Assembly: GCA_027315365.1 (NCBI GenBank)
Contig: DAHUYF010000158.1
Coordinates: forward strand, 79,847-143,846
DNA from: Rhodospirillales bacterium
GTDB taxonomy: Bacteria > Pseudomonadota > Alphaproteobacteria > ATCC43930 > CGMCC-115725
Direction of reading: 5' to 3'
DNA length: 64,000 nucleotides
Shown: in pieces, positions 32,258 to 42,303 of the stretch
Position numbering within the stretch: the stretch's first letter is position 1
How the letters are laid out: the number at the start of each line of letters is the position of its first letter
The notes under the pieces: generated by a model
The model's input: only the letters and a program-made list of their open reading frames with translations
Told to the model about the DNA's origin: nothing
Databases searched by the model: none
Program-made: the position numbers and the translations under genes

Positions 32258-33181
32258 ATGAAGCTCATCGTGCTCGGTGCCGCCGCCGGCGGCGGTTTCC
32301 CGCAGTGGAACTGCAATTGCGATACCTGCCGGCGTGGCTGGAACGGTGCCGCGCCCGCGCAAACACAGGCCTCGGTCGCGGTGAGCGCCGACGGCGCGCG
32401 CTGGGTGCTGCTCAATGCGTCCCCCGATCTGCGCGCGCAGATCCTGGCGACGCCGGCGCTGCATCCGCGTCGGGCGGGCCGCGACAGCCCGATTGCCGGG
32501 GCGGTGCTGACCAACGGCGATGTCGACGCCGTGGCGGGGCTGCTGACCCTGCGTGAGAGCTGGCCGCTGGCGCTTTATGCGACGCCGCGCGTGCTCGACG
32601 TCGTCCGGGCCAACAGCATCTTTAATGTTCTCGCCGACGAGCATGTCGCGCGCCGGCCGATGCAGCCGGGTGCGGCGGTCGAGCTTGCCGCCAAGGACGG
32701 CACGCCGCTCGGCCTCAAGGTCGAACCTTTCACCGTGCCGGGAAAGGTGGCGCTCTATCTCGAGGACGCCGCGATCGAGCAGCGCTTGGCGCAACGCTCG
32801 GAGGACACGATCGGGTTGATGATTTCGGAGCCCGCGAGCGGCAAGCGCTTCTACTATGTGCCGGGCTGCGCGGCGCTCGACGACGAGCTCGCGGCACGGC
32901 TCAGGGACGCGCCGCTGCTGTTCTTCGACGGAACCCTATGGCAGGACGATGAGATGATCCGGGCCGGCCTTGGCACCAAGACCGGGCGGCGCATGGGGCA
33001 TCTCAGCCTGTCCGGTGCTGCCGGCTCGATGGCCGCGCTGGCGGCGCTCGGGGTGAAGCGCAAGCTCTTCATCCACATCAACAACACCAACCCCATCCTC
33101 TGTCCGGGCTCGGCCGAACGGCGGGCCGCCGAGGCGGCTGGCTGGGAAGTGGCGCGCGACGGGCTCGAACTCGAGCTCTGA
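32258..33181 (+). CDS. pqqB: PqqB, PQQ biosynthesis metallo-hydrolase-fold protein
   Basis: The 307-residue product starts at ATG 32258. It has the PqqB signature N-terminus MKLIVLGAAAGGGFPQWNCN with the Cys19/21/24 metal site (NCNCDTC). LLNASPDLRAQI and FFDGTLWQDDEMIRAGLGTK follow, then MGHLSLSGAAGSMAAL and HINNTNPILCPGSAER near the C-terminus. PqqB is a metallo-beta-lactamase-fold hydroxylase acting on the cross-linked precursor. The other pqq genes are 9 kb away on the opposite strand. Confidence 0.95.
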   Translation: MKLIVLGAAAGGGFPQWNCNCDTCRRGWNGAAPAQTQASVAVSADGARWVLLNASPDLRAQILATPALHPRRAGRDSPIAGAVLTNGDVDAVAGLLTLRESWPLALYATPRVLDVVRANSIFNVLADEHVARRPMQPGAAVELAAKDGTPLGLKVEPFTVPGKVALYLEDAAIEQRLAQRSEDTIGLMISEPASGKRFYYVPGCAALDDELAARLRDAPLLFFDGTLWQDDEMIRAGLGTKTGRRMGHLSLSGAAGSMAALAALGVKRKLFIHINNTNPILCPGSAERRAAEAAGWEVARDGLELEL

Positions 33182-33192
33182 GAGTGGATCAT

Positions 33193-34494
33193 ATGACTCT
33201 GCCGCGTCTTCCCCCGCCACGGCGCCGGCCGTGGCTGCCGCTCGCCCTGGTCTTGGCAATCGCCGGCGGCGCGGCCTCGGCGGCTGAGCCCGTGCTCACC
33301 GGCGACGCAGCTTATGGCGGCTGGAGCAAGGATGCGCCCGGCGTCACCCGCCATCTCACGCCGGCAGACCTGCCGCCGCCTTATGCCACGCGCAGCGTCG
33401 CGGGCGGCGCGTCCTTGGCAGCCCGCCCGGACGGGGCGCGGCCGAAGGCGCCGCCCGGCTTCACCGTCGAGGCCTTCGCCACCGGCCTTGCTGCGCCGCG
33501 GCTGCTGCGTACCGCGCCCGACGGCGAGGTCTTCGTGGCCGAGACGGGGCAGGGCGTCATCGCGACCCTGCACGACAACGGGCGGGGCAGGCCGGCCGCG
33601 ATCCGAACCTATGCCCAGGGGCTGGATGAGCCTTTCGGCCTCGCCTTCTATCCGCCGGGGCCGGAGCCGCATTGGCTCTATGTCGGCACGGTGGGCGCCG
33701 TGCTGCGCTTCCCCTATCGCAACGGCGATGCTGTGGCCCGCGGTCCGGCCGAAACCATCGTGCCGCGCCTGCCCGTCGGCGGGCATCAGACGCGCGATGT
33801 CGTATTCTCGCAGGACGGGCGCAAGCTGCTCGTCTCCCTCGGCTCGCAGTCGAACGACCAGGAGGGCGGCAGCGACGAGAGCTGGCGTGCCGACATTCTC
33901 GAATTCGACCCGGACGGCAAGGCCATGCGCCGCTTCGCCGGGGGCATCCGCAACCCGGTCGGGCTGGCGATCCATCCCCTTACCGGCGATCTCTGGGCGG
34001 CGGTCAACGAACGCGACGGCCTCGGCGACAATCTGCCACCGGACTACGTCACGCGTGTGCGCGAGGGCGCCTTCTACGGCTGGCCCTGGTTCTATATCGG
34101 CGGTCACCAGGATCCCCGGCATCGGGGCGAGCATCCCGACCTCGCGCCGCACGTCGCCGTGCCGGACGTGCTGATCCAGCCGCATTCGGCGCCGCTGCAG
34201 CTCGCGATCTACACCGGCACGCAATTTCCGGCCGAATACCGCGGCGACGTCTTCGTGGCTTTGCACGGCTCGTGGAATCGCTCGCTTCCCACCGGCTACA
34301 AGGTCGTGCGCGTCATGCTGCACGAGGGCAGGCCCACCGGCGCCTACCAGGACTTCCTCACCGGCTTCGTCACTGCCGACGGCAAGGCCTGGGGCAGGCC
34401 GGTGGGGGTCGCGGTCGCCGCCGATGGTTCGCTGCTGGTCAGCGAGGACGCTGGCGGCACGGTGTGGCGCGTCTCCTATGAGGGCTCGCGCTGA
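33193..34494 (+). CDS. PQQ-dependent sugar/sorbosone dehydrogenase-like beta-propeller
   Basis: The 433-residue product has a signal peptide (ending ...GGAASAAEP). ATG 33193 was chosen over a GTG three codons earlier. The soluble-glucose/sorbosone-dehydrogenase fold is shown by PPGFTVEAFATGLAAPR, GGHQTRDVVFSQDGRKLLVS, IRNPVGLAIHPLTGDLWAAV and FVALHGSWNRSLPTGYKVVR. It is periplasmic and a probable PQQ user, consistent with the pqqB gene 11 bases upstream. The substrate cannot be read from sequence, and many homologues have no proven dehydrogenase activity. Confidence 0.85.
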   Translation: MTLPRLPPPRRRPWLPLALVLAIAGGAASAAEPVLTGDAAYGGWSKDAPGVTRHLTPADLPPPYATRSVAGGASLAARPDGARPKAPPGFTVEAFATGLAAPRLLRTAPDGEVFVAETGQGVIATLHDNGRGRPAAIRTYAQGLDEPFGLAFYPPGPEPHWLYVGTVGAVLRFPYRNGDAVARGPAETIVPRLPVGGHQTRDVVFSQDGRKLLVSLGSQSNDQEGGSDESWRADILEFDPDGKAMRRFAGGIRNPVGLAIHPLTGDLWAAVNERDGLGDNLPPDYVTRVREGAFYGWPWFYIGGHQDPRHRGEHPDLAPHVAVPDVLIQPHSAPLQLAIYTGTQFPAEYRGDVFVALHGSWNRSLPTGYKVVRVMLHEGRPTGAYQDFLTGFVTADGKAWGRPVGVAVAADGSLLVSEDAGGTVWRVSYEGSR

Positions 34495-34549
34495 GGCTGG
34501 CATCGCCGCAGCCCACCCATTATGGTCGCTCGGTGACAAGGAGAGGACC

Positions 34550-35377
34550 ATGAACGATGCCGCGCCGATCGAGCCGCGGCCCGCTTCGACCGTGCTGCTG
34601 CTGCGCGACGGTCCCGGTGGAATCGAAGTGTTGATGGTGACCCGCAATGTTGCCTCCGACTTCGCCTCGGGCGCGCTGGTGTTTCCCGGCGGCCGGGTCG
34701 ATGCGGCCGATGGCGGGCCGGCGATGCTGTCGTGCTGCCGCGACGTCGCCGGTAGCGATCCGGGCGCGATGGCGTTTCGCGTCGCTGCGGTGCGCGAGAC
34801 CTTCGAGGAGGCGCATCTGCTGCTTGGACGGCGCCTGGGCGGCAACCGGCTGCTCGCCGCGGGGGAAGTCGAGAGGCTCGAAGCCGCTGCGGCCGCACGT
34901 CTCGGCCGGCCGCCGCAGTTCGCCGACCTGCTCGACGGCGGCGAGGTGGAGCTTGCCACCGAGCTGCTGGTGCCCTTTGCGCATTGGATCACGCCGGTCG
35001 GTCCGCCCAAACGCTTCGACACGCATTTCTTCCTCGCTCCGGCGCCGGCGGAACAGGTGGCGGCGCATGACGGGCGCGAAGCGGTCGAGACCGTGTGGAT
35101 CTCGCCGCAGCAGGCGATCGCCGAGTCCGAGGCGCGGCGCGTCACCCTGGTTTTCGCGACGCGGATGAACCTGGCCAAGCTCGGCCGCAGCCGCACGGTG
35201 GCGGAAGCGCTCGCCGCGGCGCGGGCCGATACCATCGTCACGGTCTGTCCGGAACTTGTCGAGGCGCCCGAGGGCAAGCTTCTGCGCATTCCGGCAGCCG
35301 CCGGCTATGGCATCACCGAGATGCCGGCCGGTCTTACGGCGCGGGCCTGGGTTCCCCGCGGGACCGGGACGACCTGA
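34550..35377 (+). CDS. Nudix hydrolase (NUDT19-like, CoA diphosphatase type)
   Basis: The start chosen is the ATG at 34550 after AAGGAGAGGACC, giving 275 residues. The Nudix box is split by an insertion: VFPGGRVDAADGG at about 44-56, then VRETFEEAHLLLG at about 81-93. This spacing is typical of NUDT19/RP2p-like CoA diphosphatases. It would cleave CoA or acyl-CoA derivatives in the cytoplasm. It is unrelated in function to the flanking transport genes as far as can be seen. Confidence 0.85.
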   Translation: MNDAAPIEPRPASTVLLLRDGPGGIEVLMVTRNVASDFASGALVFPGGRVDAADGGPAMLSCCRDVAGSDPGAMAFRVAAVRETFEEAHLLLGRRLGGNRLLAAGEVERLEAAAAARLGRPPQFADLLDGGEVELATELLVPFAHWITPVGPPKRFDTHFFLAPAPAEQVAAHDGREAVETVWISPQQAIAESEARRVTLVFATRMNLAKLGRSRTVAEALAAARADTIVTVCPELVEAPEGKLLRIPAAAGYGITEMPAGLTARAWVPRGTGTT

Positions 35378-35380
35378 ACG

Positions 35381-36313
35381 ATGGGGCGGCGCCGAGCGGC
35401 CGTCGTTCGTCTTGTCGTCTGCGCTATTCTCGCCCTCGTCCCGACCGCCGGCAGGCCCGCCGCCCTGGAGCCGGTGCGGGTCGCCTCCAAGCTCGACACC
35501 GAGAGCGCGCTACTCGGCGCGATGATCCTGCTGACTCTCGAGGCAAGCGGGATCAGCACCGTGGACAAGCTGCAGCTCGGTCCGACCAACATCCTGCGCA
35601 GCGCCGTCATTGCCGGCGAGATCGACATCTATCCCGAATACACCGGCAATGGCGCGCTGTTCTATGGCGACGACCGGGATCCCGCCTGGCGCGACTCCCG
35701 CGCCGGCTACGACCGGGTGCGCGCACTGGATATGGCGCGGCGCAGGCTGGTCTGGCTGGCGCCGGCGCCGGCTGATAACAGCTGGGTCGTCGCCGTACCG
35801 CGCGCCGTGGCCGCCGCCCATCATCTCGCAACCATGACCGATTTCGCCGCCTGGGTGCGAGCCGGCGGCGCGGTCCGGCTTGCCGCCTCGGCAGAGTTCG
35901 TCGAAAGTCCGGCGGCGCTCCCCGCTTTCGAGCGGAGCTACGACTTCCGACTCGGGCCGGCCTCGCTCCTGGTGCTGGCAGGTGGCGACACCGCCGTCAC
36001 GCTGCGCGCGGCGGCGGAGCATATTTCCGGTGTTAACGCGGCGATGGCTTACGGCACCGACGGGGCGTTGGCGGTGCTCGATCTCGTTGTCCTCGACGAT
36101 CCTCGCCGGGCGCAGGTGGTCTATGAGCCGGCACCGGTGGTGCGCGCCGCGGTTCTCGAACGGTATCCGGTGATCCGCGACCGCCTTGCCACGGTGTTCG
36201 GCGGGCTCGACGCGGCAAGCCTGCGCCGCCTCAACGCGAGGATCGCCGTCGATGGCGAAGTCGCGCGGCGGGTGGCCTCCGACTATCTCGACGCCCGCGG
36301 CCTGCTGAGATAG
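35381..36313 (+). CDS. osmF: osmoprotectant ABC substrate-binding protein (OsmF/YehZ-like)
   Basis: This 310-residue secreted protein has a signal peptide (to about AGRPAAL). It has the OpuAC/OsmF fold: VRVASKLDTESALLGAMILL, LGPTNILRSAVIAGEIDIYP and EYTGNGALFYGDD. It starts an intact four-gene system whose order is binding protein, large permease, ATPase, small permease. The family binds glycine betaine or related solutes with low affinity. Confidence 0.85.
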   Translation: MGRRRAAVVRLVVCAILALVPTAGRPAALEPVRVASKLDTESALLGAMILLTLEASGISTVDKLQLGPTNILRSAVIAGEIDIYPEYTGNGALFYGDDRDPAWRDSRAGYDRVRALDMARRRLVWLAPAPADNSWVVAVPRAVAAAHHLATMTDFAAWVRAGGAVRLAASAEFVESPAALPAFERSYDFRLGPASLLVLAGGDTAVTLRAAAEHISGVNAAMAYGTDGALAVLDLVVLDDPRRAQVVYEPAPVVRAAVLERYPVIRDRLATVFGGLDAASLRRLNARIAVDGEVARRVASDYLDARGLLR

Positions 36314-36317
36314 GGCG

Positions 36318-37469
36318 ATGGTGCGCAACCGCATCCTCCTGGTCCTGGTCGTGACGGGTCTGCTTGCCTCGTCCAGCCTCGCCTTCCTGACCGTCGCGCC
36401 CAACCGCCTGGTCTCCGGCGTACCGATCGGCTTCGGCAGAGTGCTGCACGGCTGGTCGCTGGTCGTTCTTGTGCCCGGGTTCGTGCTCGCGCTCGCCGCC
36501 TTTCTGCCGCAGCGACCCGTCCTGCAAGCTGGCATTGCGGCGGCGGCGGCGGGCTTCCTGCTGCTGCTGCTCGGCCTCGCCGGGAGCGCAGCGGCGCTGC
36601 TGGCGCAGACCGTGCCGCCGGTCGCTCGGATCTCGCTGGGCGGTGCCTTCTGGGTGCTGCTGGCGGCCGCGGCGTTGGCGCTGAGTGACGGGCTGCGCCG
36701 TCTCGCCCTGCCGCGATGGGCGCTGACGCTGGCGGCGGCGGCACTGCTGGGCGCGGTCGGCGTGATGCTGCTTTCGGGCACGCTCGACGCGCTGGCGATC
36801 CACCGGGAATATGCAGCGCGGCGGACGATGTTCGCCGCCGCCATCCTCCGCCACGTCGCCATGGTCGTCCTCGCCCTGCTGCCCGCGACGCTGCTGGGCG
36901 TGCCCATGGGCGCGCTGGCACGCCGGCGGCCGGGGGTGTCGGCCTCGCTGTTCCCGCTGCTCAACATCGTCCAGACGATCCCCTCGATCGCGCTCTTCGG
37001 TTTGCTGCTGGCGCCGCTGTCGGGGCTGGCCGGTCTGTTTCCCGCACTTGCCCGTCTCGGGCTCGGCGGCATCGGCATCCTGCCGGCGGTGATCGCGTTG
37101 GTTCTCTATGCGCTGCTGCCGGTGACGCGCAACACCGCCGAGGGCCTTGCCGCCGTCTCGCCGGCGGTGCTCGAGGCGGGGCGCGGACTCGGCATGACGC
37201 AACCGCAGCTGTTCTGGCGCGTCGAACTGCCGCTGGCACTGCCGATGATCCTGTCCGGCCTGCGCATCGCCACCTTGCAGGCGATCGGTCTTGCCGCGGT
37301 GGCGGCACTCATCGGCGCGGGCGGGCTCGGCGCTATCATGTTCCAGGGCCTGTTTGCCGATGCGCTCGATCTCGTGCTGCTCGGCGTGCTGCCCATCGCG
37401 CTGCTGGCGCTCGCGGCCAACGCGCTGTTCGATCTCGGCATCGGCCACCTCCGGCGGGTGCCGCGATGA
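36318..37469 (+). CDS. yehY: osmoprotectant ABC permease with extra N-terminal membrane region (YehY-like)
   Basis: The product has 383 residues, matching the unusually long YehY. About five extra N-terminal membrane helices precede the OpuB-type permease core (LFPLLNIVQTIPSIALFGLL, ALLPVTRNTAEGLAAVSPAV, LGMTQPQLFWRVELPLALPM). The gene follows osmF by four bases and overlaps yehX by ATGA. Confidence 0.88.
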   Translation: MVRNRILLVLVVTGLLASSSLAFLTVAPNRLVSGVPIGFGRVLHGWSLVVLVPGFVLALAAFLPQRPVLQAGIAAAAAGFLLLLLGLAGSAAALLAQTVPPVARISLGGAFWVLLAAAALALSDGLRRLALPRWALTLAAAALLGAVGVMLLSGTLDALAIHREYAARRTMFAAAILRHVAMVVLALLPATLLGVPMGALARRRPGVSASLFPLLNIVQTIPSIALFGLLLAPLSGLAGLFPALARLGLGGIGILPAVIALVLYALLPVTRNTAEGLAAVSPAVLEAGRGLGMTQPQLFWRVELPLALPMILSGLRIATLQAIGLAAVAALIGAGGLGAIMFQGLFADALDLVLLGVLPIALLALAANALFDLGIGHLRRVPR

Positions 37470-38392
37470 TCGAGATCGAGCACGTGACGCAGCGCTACGG
37501 CGCGTCGGTCGCCGTCGACGATCTGTCGCTGGAGATCGCCGCCGGCGAGTTCTGCGTCATCATCGGCACCTCCGGGGCCGGCAAATCGACGGTGCTCAGG
37601 ATGATCAATCAGCTGGCGCGCCAGTCGTCAGGAGCGATCCGCATCGACGGCGAGGATGTCAGCCGCCTGCCGCTGGCGCAGCTTCGCCGCCGCATCGGCT
37701 ATGTCATCCAGTCGATCGGCCTGTTTCCCCATTGGACGGTGGCGCGCAACGTCGGCGCGGTCCCGGAGCTGCTGGGCTGGCCCAAGGCCAGGACGCGCGC
37801 CCGCGCTGCCGAGCTTCTGGCCGCGCTGAAACTGGCGCCGGGCGCCTTTCTCGACCGCTACCCGCACGAGCTGTCGATCGGTCAGCAGCAGCGCGTCGGC
37901 ATCGCGCGGGCGCTGGCGGCGGATCCGGACATTCTGCTGATGGACGAGCCATTCGGCGCCCTTGACCCGATCACCCGCCAGGCGCTGCAGGCGGAGATCG
38001 CCGAGATTCAACGCTCGAACCGCAAGACCGTGGTTTTCGTCACCCACGACATGGATGAGGCGCTTCGCCTTGCCTCGCGCATCGCGGTGATGGATCAGGG
38101 GCAGCTGGTGCAGGCGGCGACGCCGCTCGAGCTTCTGAGCGCGCCGGCCAACGACTTCGTACGCGATCTCGTCGGCCGCGATGATCTCGGCCTCAAGCTG
38201 CTCGGGCTCGCGGCGGTCGAAAGGCGGATGCGTCCCGGCGAGCCGGCGCCGGGGCCGCCGCTTGCCGCCGGCGCCAGCCTGCGCGAGGCGCTGTCGCGGA
38301 TGGTGGCGGAAGGGTGCGACAGGCTCGCCGTCGTCGACGCCGAGGGTCGGCCGCTCGGCGCGATCCATCTCGCGGACCTGCTGCGGCGATGA
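37466..38392 (+). CDS. yehX: osmoprotectant ABC ATP-binding protein (YehX/OpuCA-like)
   Basis: The start chosen is the ATG at 37466, overlapping the preceding stop. The product is 308 residues, the same length as E. coli YehX. Walker A is GTSGAGKST, the signature is [15 protein letters not shown] and Walker B is [16 protein letters not shown]. The C-terminal 60 residues contain a single short CBS-like segment ([20 protein letters not shown]). Confidence 0.9.
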   Translation: MIEIEHVTQRYGASVAVDDLSLEIAAGEFCVIIGTSGAGKSTVLRMINQLARQSSGAIRIDGEDVSRLPLAQLRRRIGYVIQSIGLFPHWTVARNVGAVPELLGWPKARTRARAAELLAALKLAPGAFLDRYPHELSIGQQQRVGIARALAADPDILLMDEPFGALDPITRQALQAEIAEIQRSNRKTVVFVTHDMDEALRLASRIAVMDQGQLVQAATPLELLSAPANDFVRDLVGRDDLGLKLLGLAAVERRMRPGEPAPGPPLAAGASLREALSRMVAEGCDRLAVVDAEGRPLGAIHLADLLRR

Positions 38393-39138
38393 CCATGCGG
38401 CTGCGCGATCCCCTGCTCTGGGCGAGCCTGGCGCTGACGGCGCTGGCGGCGCTGATGCCGCACTCGAAACCGCTCTTCGCCGCGCTTTTTCCCGGCCTCG
38501 CGCGGCCGCTCTTCGAGCTTGACGGCTGCGCCGATCTCCTCGCCGGCCATCTGCTGCTGGTCGGCGCATCGAGCGGAGCTGCGATCCTGCTCGGCGTCGG
38601 CGCCGCCATCTTCGTGACGCGGCCCGCCGGCGCCGAGTTCCGCAGCCTCGTGGCGACGATCGTCGCGATCGGCCAGACCTTTCCGCCGGTGGCGGTGCTG
38701 GCGGTGGCGGTGCCGGTGATAGGCTTCGGCTTCTATCCCGCCTTCATCGCCCTGCTGCTTTATGGCCTGCTGCCGATCGTCGACACCGCCATCGCCGGGC
38801 TGGACGCCGTGCCGGCGACGCTGCGCGACGCGGCGCGCGGCATGGGGATGAGCGAGGGAGCGATCCTGCGCAAGGTCGAACTGCCGCTGGCGGCTCCGGC
38901 GATCATCGGCGGCATTCGCATCTCGGTGATCATCAATGTCGGCACCGCGACGGTGGCCTCGACGGTGGGCGCGCGGACACTCGGCCTGCCGATCATCATC
39001 GGCCTCGACGCGGCCAATCCCGCCTATATCCTGCAGGGAGCCATCCCGGTGGCGCTGCTGGCGATCGTGCTCGATCTCGCTTTCGGCCGGCTGTTGACGG
39101 CGCTGCAGCGCCGGCGTCATTCCAGGCCCGGCGGGTGA
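38389..39138 (+). CDS. yehW: osmoprotectant ABC permease, small subunit (YehW-like)
   Basis: The start chosen is the ATG at 38389 (overlap ATGA), giving 249 residues. Core permease motifs are [40 protein letters not shown] and [20 protein letters not shown]. The last 22 bases overlap the convergent lipoprotein gene. Confidence 0.9.
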   Translation: MTMRLRDPLLWASLALTALAALMPHSKPLFAALFPGLARPLFELDGCADLLAGHLLLVGASSGAAILLGVGAAIFVTRPAGAEFRSLVATIVAIGQTFPPVAVLAVAVPVIGFGFYPAFIALLLYGLLPIVDTAIAGLDAVPATLRDAARGMGMSEGAILRKVELPLAAPAIIGGIRISVIINVGTATVASTVGARTLGLPIIIGLDAANPAYILQGAIPVALLAIVLDLAFGRLLTALQRRRHSRPGG

Positions 39139-39506
39139 GCGTCCACGTTGGGCGGCCGAGTGACCCGTGGGGGTGGGATCGAACTGCCCTCGCCGACCGA
39201 CGTCTCCACCCGCGTGTAGCCGAACGAATGCAGGCAGACATAGACCTCCGGATTGCTCATCAGCCCATAAGCCGAGGAATCCTCGATCTGCCAGTTTTGC
39301 TGCACCCATCCCTCGCTGCCGAGCGGGTACGGCGTCTGCTGCGCATACACGCGGTCTGCCATTTCGTTGCCGCAGGCAAGCAGCGCGGATCGCATCTCCC
39401 GCGGCCCGACAGGCGTTCCGTCGGACTTCTGCCAAACCGAGGCCGTCTGCTGATTGGCCGCACAAGCGCCGACCACAAACAGGACTAAGAGGCCGAGCCA
39501 GCGCAT
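39117..39506 (-). CDS. small putative lipoprotein, function unknown
   Basis: The start chosen is the ATG at 39506 (GGAG six bases upstream), giving 129 residues. The N-terminus [20 protein letters not shown] has a lipobox (VGAC, Cys15). The mature part has two more Cys ([21 protein letters not shown]). The latter motif, a Cys-Leu-x3-Gly-Tyr/Phe near the C-terminus, occurs in several small proteobacterial lipoproteins of unknown function. It is convergent with and overlaps yehW. Confidence 0.7.
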   Translation of the reverse strand: MRWLGLLVLFVVGACAANQQTASVWQKSDGTPVGPREMRSALLACGNEMADRVYAQQTPYPLGSEGWVQQNWQIEDSSAYGLMSNPEVYVCLHSFGYTRVETSVGEGSSIPPPRVTRPPNVDAHPPGLE

Positions 39507-39895
39507 GAAAAGCTCCGTCGACGACCGGGACATAAACCTCGACGCGAAGAAGAGGTTCCGGTCGGCGGAGATCGCGTTTCACCGCGGACGTCGGCGGGTG
39601 GCTTTGGGCCGGAGGCATAATCGCATGACGGATCCGCGGGTGGTTTGCGTCCCGCGCGGCAACGCCCCGTCATGCGAGACGGGCATTGACATCCTCGGCG
39701 TCGCAGGGATGGCCGACGAGCGGCGATGAAGAGAGAGATCGCTGGCCAAACAGGGCTGAGAAGATATCATCTGGAACGGGAGCTTTCTCCGCCTTACGGA
39801 CTCTCAAGGCGGATGGCCTGACCGGCGCCTCAGGATGTTGTGGTCGGGCCCGGAGAATGGGGTTTATCGGGCAATGCGGGACCTCGGTCCGGGGC
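39507..39895. other. 389-base intergenic region
   Basis: A small hairpin (CCCGTC/GACGGG, 39666-39683) is followed by TTGACA at 39686-39691 without a clear -10. Open frames crossing it have non-coding composition. It probably holds the promoter of the nucleotidyltransferase gene. Confidence 0.5.
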
Positions 39896-41071
39896 ATGAC
39901 TAGGCAATCCGAGTACAGGGGCCGCCGAGCCCCCTCCGAAATTTTGCGAATTCTTTGCCTTTGCCTCAGCGCGCGCCAGGGCTCCGGGACGCAAGACCGC
40001 TTGCGCGATATGCTGAGGGATGGTGTCGATTGGGTTGGGCTTGCCGCGCTCGGCAATGCCCATCTCGTGGCCCCCGCCCTGTGGATCGCCCTCGAGACGA
40101 AAGGATTGCTGCCGGACGTTCCCAGCGATTTCCGCGACTATCTTGCCGCGATCCACCGCGCGAACGCGATACGCACCGATGCCATGCGTCGCCAGGCCTG
40201 TGCTGTCGTCGCGGCGCTCAACGTCTGCGGCATCGTGCCCGTGATCCTCAAAGGCGGCGCCCGGCTGTTCGAGCCGGGTCCCAGGGACGGCTACGCGCGC
40301 ATGATGGCCGACATCGACCTTCTCGTGGAGTTGCCGCGCCTGGACGAGGCGCTCGCGACGCTCCGTCGCCTCGATTATGAGATCGTGGACGTGCCACGCA
40401 GCCGCCGGAGTCATGCAACGACGCTGCGGCGCTCCGGCGAGTTGGCCGCCATCGACCTTCACCACGACATCGGGCCGCAGCGCGATTTCATCCCCCTTGC
40501 GCGCGCCATCGCCGACGCCGTACCCGTAACCCTCGAAGACTGCCGTCTGCGTATTCCCTCGCCGACGCACCGCGCCATGCACGTCTTCTTTCATTCTCAG
40601 ATCCATGATCGCGGACACGCGGGCGGCGTCGTCCCGCTGCGCCATCTCGAGGAATTCGCCGGCATCGTCGCTCGGCATGCGGAAACGGTCGATTGGGCGG
40701 CCATCGATCGCGCGTGCGATCGCCTGCGGTTGAGCGGCGAATGGGATGCGTGGCTCTATCTGGCGGCGCGCTGCCTTGGCGTGGTGGCGGCCACGCCGGT
40801 GCGCCGGCCTCGACGCGCGTGGCTACACTACCAGCGGTGTCTCTTCCAGCTGGACCATGGCTGGGTCTCTGTCGTGCTGAGCGCCGGGCTCGCCGCGACC
40901 GAGCCGCTGTCCTACGCAAATATCGACTACAAATATGGTTGCGGCGCGCGCAGGCTCGGCCTGTTCCGCGCGCGCGTCGCGGAGACGTTGAGCCTTTGCG
41001 GCAAGTACCGTCATCGCATCCCCCAGCGGCTCGCCGCCGCGATCCGGGATGCGGGTGAGGGAGCGTCCTAG
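39896..41071 (+). CDS. nucleotidyltransferase family protein (PF14907-like)
   Basis: The start chosen is the ATG at 39896 (MTRQSEYRGRRAPSEILRIL). The open frame before it is not protein-like. The product is 391 residues. The core KGGARLFEPGP and MADIDLLVELPRLDEALATL give the GS-like and Asp-x-Asp elements of the MNT-type uncharacterised nucleotidyltransferase family. The rest is alpha-helical with HVFFHSQIHDRG. Such proteins occur next to HPr-kinase-like and PqqD-like proteins in exopolysaccharide and some peptide-modification loci. It is followed after two bases by exactly such a kinase. The substrate is unknown. Confidence 0.8.
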   Translation: MTRQSEYRGRRAPSEILRILCLCLSARQGSGTQDRLRDMLRDGVDWVGLAALGNAHLVAPALWIALETKGLLPDVPSDFRDYLAAIHRANAIRTDAMRRQACAVVAALNVCGIVPVILKGGARLFEPGPRDGYARMMADIDLLVELPRLDEALATLRRLDYEIVDVPRSRRSHATTLRRSGELAAIDLHHDIGPQRDFIPLARAIADAVPVTLEDCRLRIPSPTHRAMHVFFHSQIHDRGHAGGVVPLRHLEEFAGIVARHAETVDWAAIDRACDRLRLSGEWDAWLYLAARCLGVVAATPVRRPRRAWLHYQRCLFQLDHGWVSVVLSAGLAATEPLSYANIDYKYGCGARRLGLFRARVAETLSLCGKYRHRIPQRLAAAIRDAGEGAS

Positions 41072-41073
41072 GC

Positions 41074-42303
41074 GTGGGCAGGGGAGGGGGCCATGGCGGG
41101 CGCCTCGTGCCGGCCGAAGGCGTTCATCTCAGGCTTCTGGACGATGAAGGGTTGCTGTTCGAGCCGCGCAGCGGGACGGCTTATTTCCTCAACACGGCCG
41201 CGACCTTGATCTGGTGCCGGATCGAAGGCGAGAACAGCGTTTCTCCAGGGCGCCAAGCGGTCGCCGCGGCGAGGAAAGCAGACCGACCGGCCAAGCGTGA
41301 CCGGGATATCATCTCGCAATGGCAGGCCCTCGGGTTGTTGGTCGAGCCGGGCGCCCCGCCACCTCCGGTGACATCAGCCGCGCGGAAGACGCCACCGCCG
41401 CGCGCCGGAAGGCCCGCGCCGTCGGTCGGGCCCGAGGTCGTCAGACGCCATTATGCTCTACTCGACACCGATATCGCTCTCTCCTTCGCCGACACCGCGC
41501 TGGACGAGCTCGTCCATCCGACCTTGGCGCATCTTGAGCGCGCCACTCCGGTTGGGGACCCTCTGGTGATTACAATCGACCGTCATGGCGGCCGCTTTCG
41601 GCTGATCGAGGGCGGTGGGCTGGTGGATGCCTGCCGCAGACCGAGCGAGGTCGCGCCGCTGGTCAAATTGCACGTGGCGCGTCTGGCCGTCGATCGATAT
41701 CCTCACCGGTTGGCCGTCCATGCCGGCGCCCTCGCGACCCCAGCAGGTTGCCTCTTGATGCCGGCAGCGGCCGGCAGCGGCAAGTCCGTCCTGACGGCGG
41801 CGTTGATGGCAGGCGGTTGGAAATACCTTTCCGACGATACTGCGCTGCTGGAGGACAGGGACTTCGCGGTCGAGGGCGTCTGTTACAGTCTCACGATCAA
41901 GCAAGGCGGCTGGGATGTCGTGTCGCGGCTGCTCCCGGAGCTGCCGCGGCTGCCGGTGCACATCCGGCCCGACCGTCAGCGCGTGCGATACCTGCCCCCC
42001 ATCATGCGCCAAGCCGACAGCCGGCCGGACGAGCGCAAGGTGCGCTGGATCGTGTCTCCGCGGTTTGCCAGCTCCGGCCCGCCGGCGGCACTGAAGCGGC
42101 TTGGGCGCGCCGAGGCGCTCCGGCTCGTTCTGGCGAATTGCGGCTGGGTGCGACCGCTCGACTTGGAAACGATCGATCGGACGATCGCGTGGCTTGACGC
42201 CGTCGAGAGCTATGACCTGGTCTATTCGAGCCTTAGCGCCGCGGTTGAAGCGATCGAAGCGATGACGATGAAGCCGCAGGCGGGAGCGGGGCGCGGCTTA
42301 TGA
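41074..42303 (+). CDS. PqqD-like domain fused to HPr-kinase-like (HprK-related) kinase
   Basis: The gene starts at a GTG and encodes 409 residues. Residues 10-95 resemble a PqqD-type peptide-recognition domain (EGLLFEPRSGTAYFLNTAAT, a pattern of that fold). Residues 125-409 are HprK-related, with AVHAGALATPAGCLLMPAAA, Walker A AAAGSGKS (about 231-238) and YLSDDTALLED. It would phosphorylate a protein, peptide or small molecule recognised by the N-terminal domain. Tight pairing with the nucleotidyltransferase suggests a two-enzyme modification unit. Its 3' end overlaps the convergent wzc-like gene by six bases. Confidence 0.8.
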   Translation: MGRGGGHGGRLVPAEGVHLRLLDDEGLLFEPRSGTAYFLNTAATLIWCRIEGENSVSPGRQAVAAARKADRPAKRDRDIISQWQALGLLVEPGAPPPPVTSAARKTPPPRAGRPAPSVGPEVVRRHYALLDTDIALSFADTALDELVHPTLAHLERATPVGDPLVITIDRHGGRFRLIEGGGLVDACRRPSEVAPLVKLHVARLAVDRYPHRLAVHAGALATPAGCLLMPAAAGSGKSVLTAALMAGGWKYLSDDTALLEDRDFAVEGVCYSLTIKQGGWDVVSRLLPELPRLPVHIRPDRQRVRYLPPIMRQADSRPDERKVRWIVSPRFASSGPPAALKRLGRAEALRLVLANCGWVRPLDLETIDRTIAWLDAVESYDLVYSSLSAAVEAIEAMTMKPQAGAGRGL

